41,511 nucleotides of DNA from a virus, in IMG/VR virus record IMGVR_UViG_3300008262_000166, positions 1-41,511 of that record, one strand, 5' to 3'. Of the stretch, positions 7,901-14,977 are shown in pieces. A program made the translations under genes and the position numbers. The notes below the pieces were generated by a model. It saw only the letters and a list, made by a program, of their open reading frames with translations, had not been told where the DNA came from and made no database searches. The first letter of the stretch is position 1; each line of letters starts with the position of its first letter.

Positions 7901-10358
7901 CACAAATTACTTAAATGGGTCAAATAATTGGCAATTTAAGATAAAGGCTAATCTAAGATTGAATATTCCGATACAAAATCCGACAGTGAATACTAATAGA
8001 CATATAGTCCCTATACATGATAACTTCACAACTACAAATGGTATGATAGATACATCTAGTGATCAATACTTATTTTATCCATCATACTTTTTTAATCCGG
8101 ACCAAACTAAATTCATTAACTTCACGACAAATCTTCACCGGTATTATTCTGCTTTGGATTTCACTAAATCAACCTATGAGGTTGAAATTGGTAATAATAG
8201 AACACAACTTAGTTCTCATGCTAGATTTGTTAGTGATTTCAACAGTGATCGTGACTCACGGGTTAATAACACTTTTACTTGTACTAATATTACTAATATT
8301 TCAACAAATGCTTTCATTCAAAACGGGGCGCCTTTTGCTTATGATAAATACAACAATGAAGATTCTGTTGCGGGGGGGACTTTCATGTACAGAGGATTAT
8401 TTACGTGGTATCAACCCTGTTTCATTAGTAATGATGTAGCTTTTGGACCATGCCTAAATTTGTCTCAATTTACCAATATATGGACGGCTTTTGATATTTG
8501 TAGAGGATGGTCTGAACCAACTTATTTCAGTTTTATTTATGATTCATCAATAAATTTGAATTTTAATGACGCTAATAGAATTGTTATGAGAACGGACAGG
8601 TTACCTTCAAGTAGTACGTTGGCTAAATTTTCAACCGGTGCGACAAATCCAACATCTACTAATGCAAAAGGTGAAAACACATCTATTTTCGTTCAGAATG
8701 ATAGCTTTTCGATGTACCAAATTACTGAAGAGGGTGTTTTATCTATTGGAGGTGGAGTCCCAACTCCTCAATATGGTGAGGGAGAAGTTGTTTCAGGGTC
8801 AAATGAGTTTTATGGTAATGTTTTTAGTACATTCGATTGTGAAGGTATGGTTGAATTAGATTGCTATGAACAATCAGGATTAGAGTTTAAAGTTAATCCA
8901 ACTTGTTCGACTAAAGATGTTGTTGAAAATGGGTGTTATGTTTTCGTCAAAGAACCATTGATAGGGTTATTTAAACCAAAAGGGAATACTGATTTAGATA
9001 ATTGGTCTGAGTATATTATGAGGTATCGTTTCTTTTATGGATTATGTCAGGGGGTATTTTCAACTGTTTTCATAAATAATTGGGTGAACGGTAACCTATT
9101 TGCTTTTTCTTTCAAAGTTGACACTTTTTATAACTCATTGAATGAAGTTTATAAAAGGGTGTATCCGAAAGATGTTATAGTTTTACAAGAAGATAGTAAT
9201 AATTTTTACTATAGATCATCTCCTGTTCAGTATAGTTCTCAATTATCTACAACACCAAGATTTATAGGGTCACAAGGTGGTCAAGAATCCGATGGACAAA
9301 ATACAAGGAACTTGAAGTATCCGACAACACTTCTGAATTTGGGACCAAGAGATGGATTCCTTAAGTTTTTAACTATGAATTCTAATTTTGATGGTTATAA
9401 CATTAATCAATTACCACAAACAACTTATAGTGATTTATCTGATATGATAAACTTTTTTTCAGTTATAAGATTGTTAGATGTTGGATTTTGGGATGGGTTT
9501 GTTAGTAGAAACCAACTTACAAAACTTTTTTCTAGAGGAAGTTTCAAGAATTCAGCAAAAGTCGATGGGGATTTTGCGCAGTCAGCATCCGTAAATTCAG
9601 AATTAGGTGTTATACCATTTGATTCTGAATATTATTCAAGTTCAGGACCCAATCCATCACTAATTTCTGCCGAAGGATTCAAAAAAGAAAGAATGATGGG
9701 TGTTTATTATTATTCACCTTTGGATGATCTACAGATAAGAGATTTAATTTCTCCTATGAGAATTATAAGATATAAAAATATTTCACAAAATCAGTTTTTT
9801 TATCAGAACTTGTCTGAAAAATCCCAAATAGTACCAAATTATAAATGGAGAATAGATAGTGCGGGAACCACAATTTTCGGAACTCAGAGAAATACTTGGG
9901 CAACAAATTCAGGTGTCATTAGAAACGGATATAGATATCAAGATTTAAATAGAATTACAAGTGGATATTTTAGTGATGGTGATTTGACTAACGATACATT
10001 TTATAGGGGTTATATTCATGCTTATGAATTTGGACCTAAAACACAAACAAGTGATACTCCCTCAATGTTAATAATTGGGAATTCTTATACTATTTTAGAA
10101 TATAACACCGGAGATGATTTTTATGGTAATAACTCGGTAGGTGCGACTTTTAAATATACCGGTATAACTAATTTCGATTGGACAAATGGGTCAAAACTCT
10201 TTTATGAGGGTAAATTTTTATATACACCTAAAAAATCAACACCTGTGGTACTTGTCGGAGCTCCTTGGCATTTTTATTTTGGTGTCACCAAAGGAGCCAC
10301 GGCCATAAATAGATTCTTTACAAAATATTTAGGAATAGAAGAATTCAATGAGCAATAG
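4935..10358 (+). CDS. Giant tail/baseplate structural protein with carboxypeptidase-regulatory-like N-domain and hydrophobic segment
   Basis: An 1807-aa protein, the largest in the window and placed among baseplate genes. Residues about 50-110 (GIIAGRVFANRGYGIPNAKV, then NEDGYRFNLLP) and about 138-175 (TTNESGDYMIFGVPLG) look like carboxypeptidase-regulatory / transthyretin-like beta domains. Residues about 516-620 hold two long strongly hydrophobic stretches (starting DFLIALVGLIGLVIIVV, and FAFFILYAGLAVAMAA) separated by a polar loop. A Cys cluster (CTSCDC, around residue 631) and a Gly/Asp/Asn linker follow. The remaining 1,150 residues are polar, Asn/Tyr/Phe-rich and beta-like, without domains I recognise. 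The next gene starts inside its last 11 nt. A virion location is inferred from context. The membrane-type segment is unusual for a baseplate protein and may act in membrane contact during ejection. Confidence 0.75.
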   Translation: MGKSYRIRTTPGEDKNIVVQVDQDFEQLEILSLKIRQTDVYDRMCSDYGIIAGRVFANRGYGIPNAKVSIFIPVSDEDAQNPVISTIYPFKTLEQTNEDGYRFNLLPYLPSYPGHVPTGTFPSRLDSVVDQTAIEIYDKYYKYTVTTNESGDYMIFGVPLGTQTIVMNVDLSDIGAFSLSPQDLIRMGMATEEQFDGVKFRSSPNFYELPQIIVINKTIDIQPFWGEPEVCRIGITRTDFDLSAEANIDIQPTAIFMGSVMSTNEKASLRANGASQKSTGELCKLITGPGEIIGITQTIFQDNNGLPVLRRAELPNGGKLIDANGTWLFDVPMNRDYVFTNEFGQQVLSDDPSIGIPTKGKYRFKIKWQQSSNLNEDYKVGYYLVPNIRERGWGANVDPATLSRTTPEWNDFQKSYGFSLDWSGYTTGLINLNNRDIRNAINCEDTFYEFDYNKVYTVAGLVDNYKITQAKSNLIQNLFFNVNHRERFVGIKRIEDDTCEDTTNRYPVNDGVFRATLIWRVFDFLIALVGLIGLVIIVVYSIVAFVWNWLKVFLGVFLVFMLGKESATWFVKFVTPLVSGNAGGPVIIWDWKAFAFFILYAGLAVAMAAIFARLLNYNFKPIKLPMLTYPDCTSCDCSGGNSDGGTTLGGDEGDQNNTTENSGAIKNPQYSLGEYLSSDWETVAPVFTGQNGCQVFWQEEDMSIMTPLILGSELSKNKKNKAFKVTPKYVIKQGSNQRFFTNSLPLSEIINLYNLKANYFYNQKNSCNSIGVRVEPSLNPQSNVHMDNVLVFFSEMENDQVIPGTMYSFVNPELSKDTNDISGGTGNSTIKGITGTTNYLSQVTITYADPQSPNQQNFQTTYQLTASAVTTNLFYNYKSDIEYYQVITAITYSEFLNLVPSNNLIQNSFGYLMKSGETKLSKIDHFGEDGRNECGCDFCSSKWNVSNVNIPYRSYINPATKVVFMMRGVDPYSPKYETEVSLDRILGYNTNYLNGSNNWQFKIKANLRLNIPIQNPTVNTNRHIVPIHDNFTTTNGMIDTSSDQYLFYPSYFFNPDQTKFINFTTNLHRYYSALDFTKSTYEVEIGNNRTQLSSHARFVSDFNSDRDSRVNNTFTCTNITNISTNAFIQNGAPFAYDKYNNEDSVAGGTFMYRGLFTWYQPCFISNDVAFGPCLNLSQFTNIWTAFDICRGWSEPTYFSFIYDSSINLNFNDANRIVMRTDRLPSSSTLAKFSTGATNPTSTNAKGENTSIFVQNDSFSMYQITEEGVLSIGGGVPTPQYGEGEVVSGSNEFYGNVFSTFDCEGMVELDCYEQSGLEFKVNPTCSTKDVVENGCYVFVKEPLIGLFKPKGNTDLDNWSEYIMRYRFFYGLCQGVFSTVFINNWVNGNLFAFSFKVDTFYNSLNEVYKRVYPKDVIVLQEDSNNFYYRSSPVQYSSQLSTTPRFIGSQGGQESDGQNTRNLKYPTTLLNLGPRDGFLKFLTMNSNFDGYNINQLPQTTYSDLSDMINFFSVIRLLDVGFWDGFVSRNQLTKLFSRGSFKNSAKVDGDFAQSASVNSELGVIPFDSEYYSSSGPNPSLISAEGFKKERMMGVYYYSPLDDLQIRDLISPMRIIRYKNISQNQFFYQNLSEKSQIVPNYKWRIDSAGTTIFGTQRNTWATNSGVIRNGYRYQDLNRITSGYFSDGDLTNDTFYRGYIHAYEFGPKTQTSDTPSMLIIGNSYTILEYNTGDDFYGNNSVGATFKYTGITNFDWTNGSKLFYEGKFLYTPKKSTPVVLVGAPWHFYFGVTKGATAINRFFTKYLGIEEFNEQ

Positions 10359-12060
10359 AATAGATACAAAAATTATTTTAGGAAAAGAAAGATTTAAGTC
10401 CGCTATCAATACCGATTTATCTCTAAATCTTCCTTTGGACAACACTCAAAAAGAGATGGATGAGTTTGACCGTAGTGTTGTTTTGACTTTATCAGACATT
10501 TTTGACGAGGAAAGACAGGCGAGTTCAACATTTAGGTTTACGTTTAATTTAAGTTTTTTATTTTTTAATTCCTATTTTGGAACTTCATTATATGATACTT
10601 TCAGGAATCAACTTTACTATCTTGACCCTGAAAATTCATTCCAAACTGATATTTGGACTGGTTATCCGCAGTATCAAGAATTTGATTTTATAAGAACTGA
10701 TAATGACGTAGTTGGTTACACTAAAAATCCCAATTCTCACTTATTATTTATAAATGAAAGGTCAACATTTTACAATTGGAATTTATATTTGACTTATCCA
10801 TATCTAAATGACTCCAATAAAAGATTGAGATGGGATCTATCCCAAAGTCAAAATATTGTTTGGGCAGCATCACAAGGGATACCATATCAAATCATTAACC
10901 CTTATACATCAAACGGTCAAAATTTTATATCGTTAAAATGTCCAGTAAAACATAATTTCTCAGTTGGTCAATATGTTGAAATAACATATAATAATAAAAA
11001 ATATATAGAAGAGGTATTATCTATCGGTAATGAGGGTTATAACTCGGATCATTATATAATTAATATCAGTCCTGTAAAGTTATTGAATATTCTTCCTAAT
11101 GGACAGACAGGTACATTAAAAAGAATTGTTGACATAAATAGTAGTGGAGAATCAATTTCGATATATTATGTTAGAAAACACAGGGTTATAACAAATCATG
11201 ATGATGTAAATCTTAACAAAGCGGGGTTTCAACAAAATGGTTTCGGGGTAAAAAATCAGTATCAATTTAGTGGTATTACACCTAATAACGTATCAAGGAT
11301 TGCTCAAAGGCATGGTAATCAAACATATAATGTAACATTTAAAAGAGACATTAATACCCTACCGTTGAGGGACAATTTAAATAGACCGGTATCTGAAATG
11401 TATTTGACCGTGATTAATAAAGGATTTTTTGGATGGTTCCATGAACCTATCACCAATAATATTGGTATGAGGGAAGGATATGAATTTAATTTAACAAATT
11501 TTATTTCTCCTTATTGGAGTAATAATAATACTCTGATGAATATTTCAAACATCCAATTAGGCAACTATTCATCTAATGGTAGAACTTTTTATTATAACCA
11601 AAATTTGACAATTGGTGATGTTGTTAATGGTGACTTTTGTGAGTTTAATCAATATGAACAAAGAGAATATCTTTTATCTGATTTTTATCACAAAATGTAT
11701 TTTAATAAAAATCATTTTACTATTAACGGTGTAGATATAAATAATCCCCCCGGATATTACTACAAACCACACCACAAAGTTCAATTAAGAGTTTATTCTG
11801 ATTATTTAGAGGAGGCTCCGATAGACGATGTTGCGGGGGTTCCGGATTATGCTTATTATTCTCAATCTAAAGGAGTTCTAATTTGGAGAGACATATATAC
11901 TTATGGGTATGTTGATGATAGAGGGGTGGGTGTTGATTTTCCTTTTATAAATGGAACTCATTATCCATCGGAAAATATAATATTCAGATTAAAACCTGAA
12001 GGAAACGTCCAACAAGACATAACCGCGATTGCAACACCGACTATAGATGAGTGTGAATAA
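10348..12060 (+). CDS. Putative tail/baseplate structural protein (570 aa)
   Basis: Not recognised by family. It is a soluble, Asn/Tyr/Phe-rich protein without a signal peptide or membrane segment, similar in composition to the neighbouring virion proteins. The N-terminal 60 residues contain an acidic helix (DEFDRSVVLTLSDIFDEERQ) and then alternate short strands. It overlaps the preceding giant gene by 11 nt and the next gene by 14 nt, so the three are almost certainly one translationally coupled unit. A baseplate or tail-fibre-attachment role is inferred only from this position. Confidence 0.7.
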   Translation: MSNRIDTKIILGKERFKSAINTDLSLNLPLDNTQKEMDEFDRSVVLTLSDIFDEERQASSTFRFTFNLSFLFFNSYFGTSLYDTFRNQLYYLDPENSFQTDIWTGYPQYQEFDFIRTDNDVVGYTKNPNSHLLFINERSTFYNWNLYLTYPYLNDSNKRLRWDLSQSQNIVWAASQGIPYQIINPYTSNGQNFISLKCPVKHNFSVGQYVEITYNNKKYIEEVLSIGNEGYNSDHYIINISPVKLLNILPNGQTGTLKRIVDINSSGESISIYYVRKHRVITNHDDVNLNKAGFQQNGFGVKNQYQFSGITPNNVSRIAQRHGNQTYNVTFKRDINTLPLRDNLNRPVSEMYLTVINKGFFGWFHEPITNNIGMREGYEFNLTNFISPYWSNNNTLMNISNIQLGNYSSNGRTFYYNQNLTIGDVVNGDFCEFNQYEQREYLLSDFYHKMYFNKNHFTINGVDINNPPGYYYKPHHKVQLRVYSDYLEEAPIDDVAGVPDYAYYSQSKGVLIWRDIYTYGYVDDRGVGVDFPFINGTHYPSENIIFRLKPEGNVQQDITAIATPTIDECE

Positions 12061-12868
12061 ATATAAAATATTATTTTCTGAAGTCGTTGAAAAAGGACTT
12101 GACATTCCAATCGAGATGAACTGGGATTTTTTGGGTAGAGGTATGGATTTGGATGCTTACCAGGAGAAAACAAGTAGAGAGGTTTTGAACTTGGATAAGG
12201 ATTTTGAAGTTGCTAGATTTGCTCATTCAAAAAAAACAAATCCAAATAATATCGAGGCGACTGACATCAATTATGAGTTTTATTTTGTTAGCACTGGAGT
12301 AACGGCGCCAGATGTTCCTCTTGCGGTATGGGGTGCTGATTACAGAACACAAGGGTTTTCGGCAAAAAATGTTTATTTTTTTTCAAACCCGTTTAAAAAA
12401 TCTTTTTTTAAGTTAGATTTTTATGATTCACCATTACAAAGTGGTCAAACAAACTATTTCACAATTATTTTACCAACACAACAAGGATTAACAACACCTG
12501 CAAATATAGGTTTCCAATTAAACGCCGACATAAAAACACCAAAATTCAAATTGGATTTTGTGGGTGATAAGGAAGGGTTTTTCATTTATTGGTTGAAAAA
12601 TAGAGATTTTTTGGATATTTCAACATTTTATATGAGTGCTAAATTTTTTGATGCTAAGTCAGGAATATATATTAAAATGATGAACACAATACAAAAAAGT
12701 CCTAGTTTAAATGGAAATTACTTTAATTTTAAGCCGGAAGATTATTTTTATTACAAGGTTAAGTTGAACTATACGGATTTTACATATAAAGTTTATGATG
12801 TAAAAACAAACGGTCTTGTTGGATTTGACGGTAATCCGATAAAATGGTACGAATATGTTAATCCCTAA
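12047..12868 (+). CDS. Putative virion structural protein (273 aa)
   Basis: Not recognised by family. It starts MSVNKYKILFSEVVEKGLDI inside the last 14 nt of the previous gene and shares one base with the next (TAATG), so it lies within a tightly coupled operon. The sequence is beta-rich with many Phe/Tyr/Lys, and contains a probable jelly-roll-like middle (around SPLQSGQTNYFTIILPTQQ). There is no transmembrane segment. Small structural or baseplate subunit is a context-based guess. Confidence 0.68.
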   Translation: MSVNKYKILFSEVVEKGLDIPIEMNWDFLGRGMDLDAYQEKTSREVLNLDKDFEVARFAHSKKTNPNNIEATDINYEFYFVSTGVTAPDVPLAVWGADYRTQGFSAKNVYFFSNPFKKSFFKLDFYDSPLQSGQTNYFTIILPTQQGLTTPANIGFQLNADIKTPKFKLDFVGDKEGFFIYWLKNRDFLDISTFYMSAKFFDAKSGIYIKMMNTIQKSPSLNGNYFNFKPEDYFYYKVKLNYTDFTYKVYDVKTNGLVGFDGNPIKWYEYVNP

Positions 12869-14028
12869 TGACTGAAGATAGATACTATATAAAAATTTCA
12901 CCTGAAAATATATTAAGTGATCTTGTTCAAGTTCCTTATACTGCATCTTCTTTTGTTATTACCGCAATTACAGGAAATTGTTGTTTTGTTACGACAATAC
13001 CGAAAGGGGTTGGGTTCGTGACAGGAACAACCGGATACTACGTCCCCATGCAAAAGTTATTGAGTGGAGGAACAAAAGGAATTTCGACTTTAACAGGACT
13101 TACAATTCCAATACTTATGAGACAGAATAATGTGGATATTGGTTTTTATTCTGTATTTGATGGGGCAATTCTGCAAAAAGATGTTGTGACAAATTTTGTT
13201 TTTTCGGCTAGAACAAACCAACCGTATAGATATTATATTTTTAACACATCTGAAAAAGATTTGAAAAACTTTTTATCGTTATCTTCTTATCGAGTAAATT
13301 GGGGGGACGGATCTGAAGATAATTTACTTACAACATCGAAAGACCATGTTTATGCAAATTCAGGAACTTATACTATAACCTTGAAACAAAAAACTCCTTG
13401 GGGATTAAACATTGTAACTAAAACTATTGTTGTTCCGTATACTAAAATTTCGATACCCGATCCATATGGAAATGCGACTTTTACTCCAAATATAGGATCT
13501 TGGTCGGCAACTCCGGTTTCTTATGATTTTATATTCACTGGAGATTCGATTAATTTAATATCAAGTCAAACATCAGATAATTATGTTTCAATACCGATAA
13601 TGATTAGTGGATATACCCAATCAAGAATTGAGGAATTAAGACAATATGGAAAAATTCCATTCGAAACTGGAAAATGTATAGAAAAGGATGGAGAAAAATG
13701 TTGGGGTGTAATTACAACAGATATAACAACACCAAATCCATTTACGGGATATACTATACAAGGAACAAATTACATTGATTTCGAAGATGGGTATACGGTA
13801 TATATGTTTAATAGTAGTGGATTGACATCAAATTGGATGGTTCAATCAGCCATGACAAAAAATGAGGCATTACTAAATGTCGTATTCGATCCGGAAGTTC
13901 AGTCTGACATTTTTATCGAACGAGGTAAGAATAGTGCTCAAGAAAGAGTAGAAAGAATTGGGGAGGTTGATAATATTGGTGACTTACAAAATTATGGATA
14001 TGGATTTTTTAATTTGGAAACTCAATAA
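12868..14028 (+). CDS. Virion structural protein with a PKD-like domain (386 aa)
   Basis: The middle of the protein, residues about 140-190, has the hallmark of a PKD (polycystic kidney disease) Ig-like fold: VNWGDGSEDN, then DHVYANSGTYTITLKQKTPW and a closing TIVVPY strand. PKD modules occur in extracellular adhesins and in fibre or baseplate proteins. The N-terminal 130 residues (SFVITAITGNCCFVTTIPKG) look like another beta domain. The C-terminal 70 residues are more helical (IERGKNSAQERVERIGEVDN). The start codon overlaps the preceding stop (TAATG). The gene closes the coupled cluster that began at 4935; a 43-nt gap with a TATTTAT element follows. Confidence 0.78.
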   Translation: MTEDRYYIKISPENILSDLVQVPYTASSFVITAITGNCCFVTTIPKGVGFVTGTTGYYVPMQKLLSGGTKGISTLTGLTIPILMRQNNVDIGFYSVFDGAILQKDVVTNFVFSARTNQPYRYYIFNTSEKDLKNFLSLSSYRVNWGDGSEDNLLTTSKDHVYANSGTYTITLKQKTPWGLNIVTKTIVVPYTKISIPDPYGNATFTPNIGSWSATPVSYDFIFTGDSINLISSQTSDNYVSIPIMISGYTQSRIEELRQYGKIPFETGKCIEKDGEKCWGVITTDITTPNPFTGYTIQGTNYIDFEDGYTVYMFNSSGLTSNWMVQSAMTKNEALLNVVFDPEVQSDIFIERGKNSAQERVERIGEVDNIGDLQNYGYGFFNLETQ

Positions 14029-14048
14029 TATAAAAAAACAGTATAAAC

Positions 14049-14055
14049 TATTTAT
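14049..14055 (+). promoter_or_regulatory. TATTTAT element, 16 nt before the 301-aa gene
   Basis: Part of AACTATTTATAA, identical over 12 nt to the element before the 1807-aa gene and at the same 16-nt distance from the start codon. It lies in a 43-nt A/T-only gap. Proposed late promoter core for the operon 14072-21251. Confidence 0.45.
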
Positions 14056-14071
14056 AATAAAACAATAAAAA

Positions 14072-14977
14072 ATGGCAGTTGGAACATACGGAACCATTAG
14101 ACCGGCGGATGTATCTCCGGAAGATGTTGAAATAATATTGAACTACACACCATCAAGAGATGTAACTGACGATTTTACGTTAAAAAAATTAAACGCGGCA
14201 AACATTTTAAGACCTTATTTTAATAATAACAATACAGGTGGAAACCCGGTTGAAATTTTGGGGGGCCTATATAATCTGAGATTACCTGCTGAAGAGTTTA
14301 ACAGATTAGGTATTTACACCTTATATGTAAGACCTGCTCAGATTAGAACTCAAATCACAGATTGTGGAGTATTATCCGCATTACCAAATGTTAAAGGATT
14401 GGTTATTAATTTAGATAACGTACCAAGCGATGCTAGAAATAAATTTGTGGCTCAAGGAATGGTTGGTTTCAGAATTGAATATTTGAATGATAATGGAACG
14501 AAAATTCCTAATTTTTTCAGAATTGTAACTTCGAATTTCTTTTGTGAACCGGTATTACAAAACTTAACGAATACTGCTCAAAAAGCGGTCAGATACAGGT
14601 ATGTTGATGGAGAAACAAATTTGATGTTCCTTACATTATCACCATCATCCTCACCATCAAACAAACCAAACGCAACACCATTTATTGGGCAACCCGCTCA
14701 AAATATCATTTTAACTAATACCTTCTTCAATCCGATAACAATTGATATAGAACTTGTAGATCAAGACATATCAACACTTGCAATTGCCCTTTACGGCAAT
14801 CAAACCAAGTCAATTGATGACGGTATCTATACAATATACGATTCAAGTAATAATATATATAAACAATACAATCTATATGAAATTAGAGATGAATTTAATT
14901 CTCTCCTTTATGAGGTTAGACAAGATAGAGGTGATAATGTAGATTTTAGCAAAAACTTTTCAACCATAACTCAATAA
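14072..14977 (+). CDS. Putative tail/baseplate structural protein (301 aa)
   Basis: No family recognised. The N-terminus (GTYGTIRPADVSPEDVEIIL) contains a short acidic helix, and the rest alternates strands. Residues about 190-215 form a low-complexity Ser/Pro/Asn linker (SPSSSPSNKPNATP). The C-terminal part, IYTIYDSSNNIYKQYNLYEI, then FNSLLYEVRQDRGDNVDF, looks like a repeated hairpin. It is the first gene of the unit after the TATTTAT element at 14049 and overlaps the next gene by one base (TAATG). From its position between baseplate genes it may be a wedge component, but no sequence motif proves it. Confidence 0.7.
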   Translation: MAVGTYGTIRPADVSPEDVEIILNYTPSRDVTDDFTLKKLNAANILRPYFNNNNTGGNPVEILGGLYNLRLPAEEFNRLGIYTLYVRPAQIRTQITDCGVLSALPNVKGLVINLDNVPSDARNKFVAQGMVGFRIEYLNDNGTKIPNFFRIVTSNFFCEPVLQNLTNTAQKAVRYRYVDGETNLMFLTLSPSSSPSNKPNATPFIGQPAQNIILTNTFFNPITIDIELVDQDISTLAIALYGNQTKSIDDGIYTIYDSSNNIYKQYNLYEIRDEFNSLLYEVRQDRGDNVDFSKNFSTITQ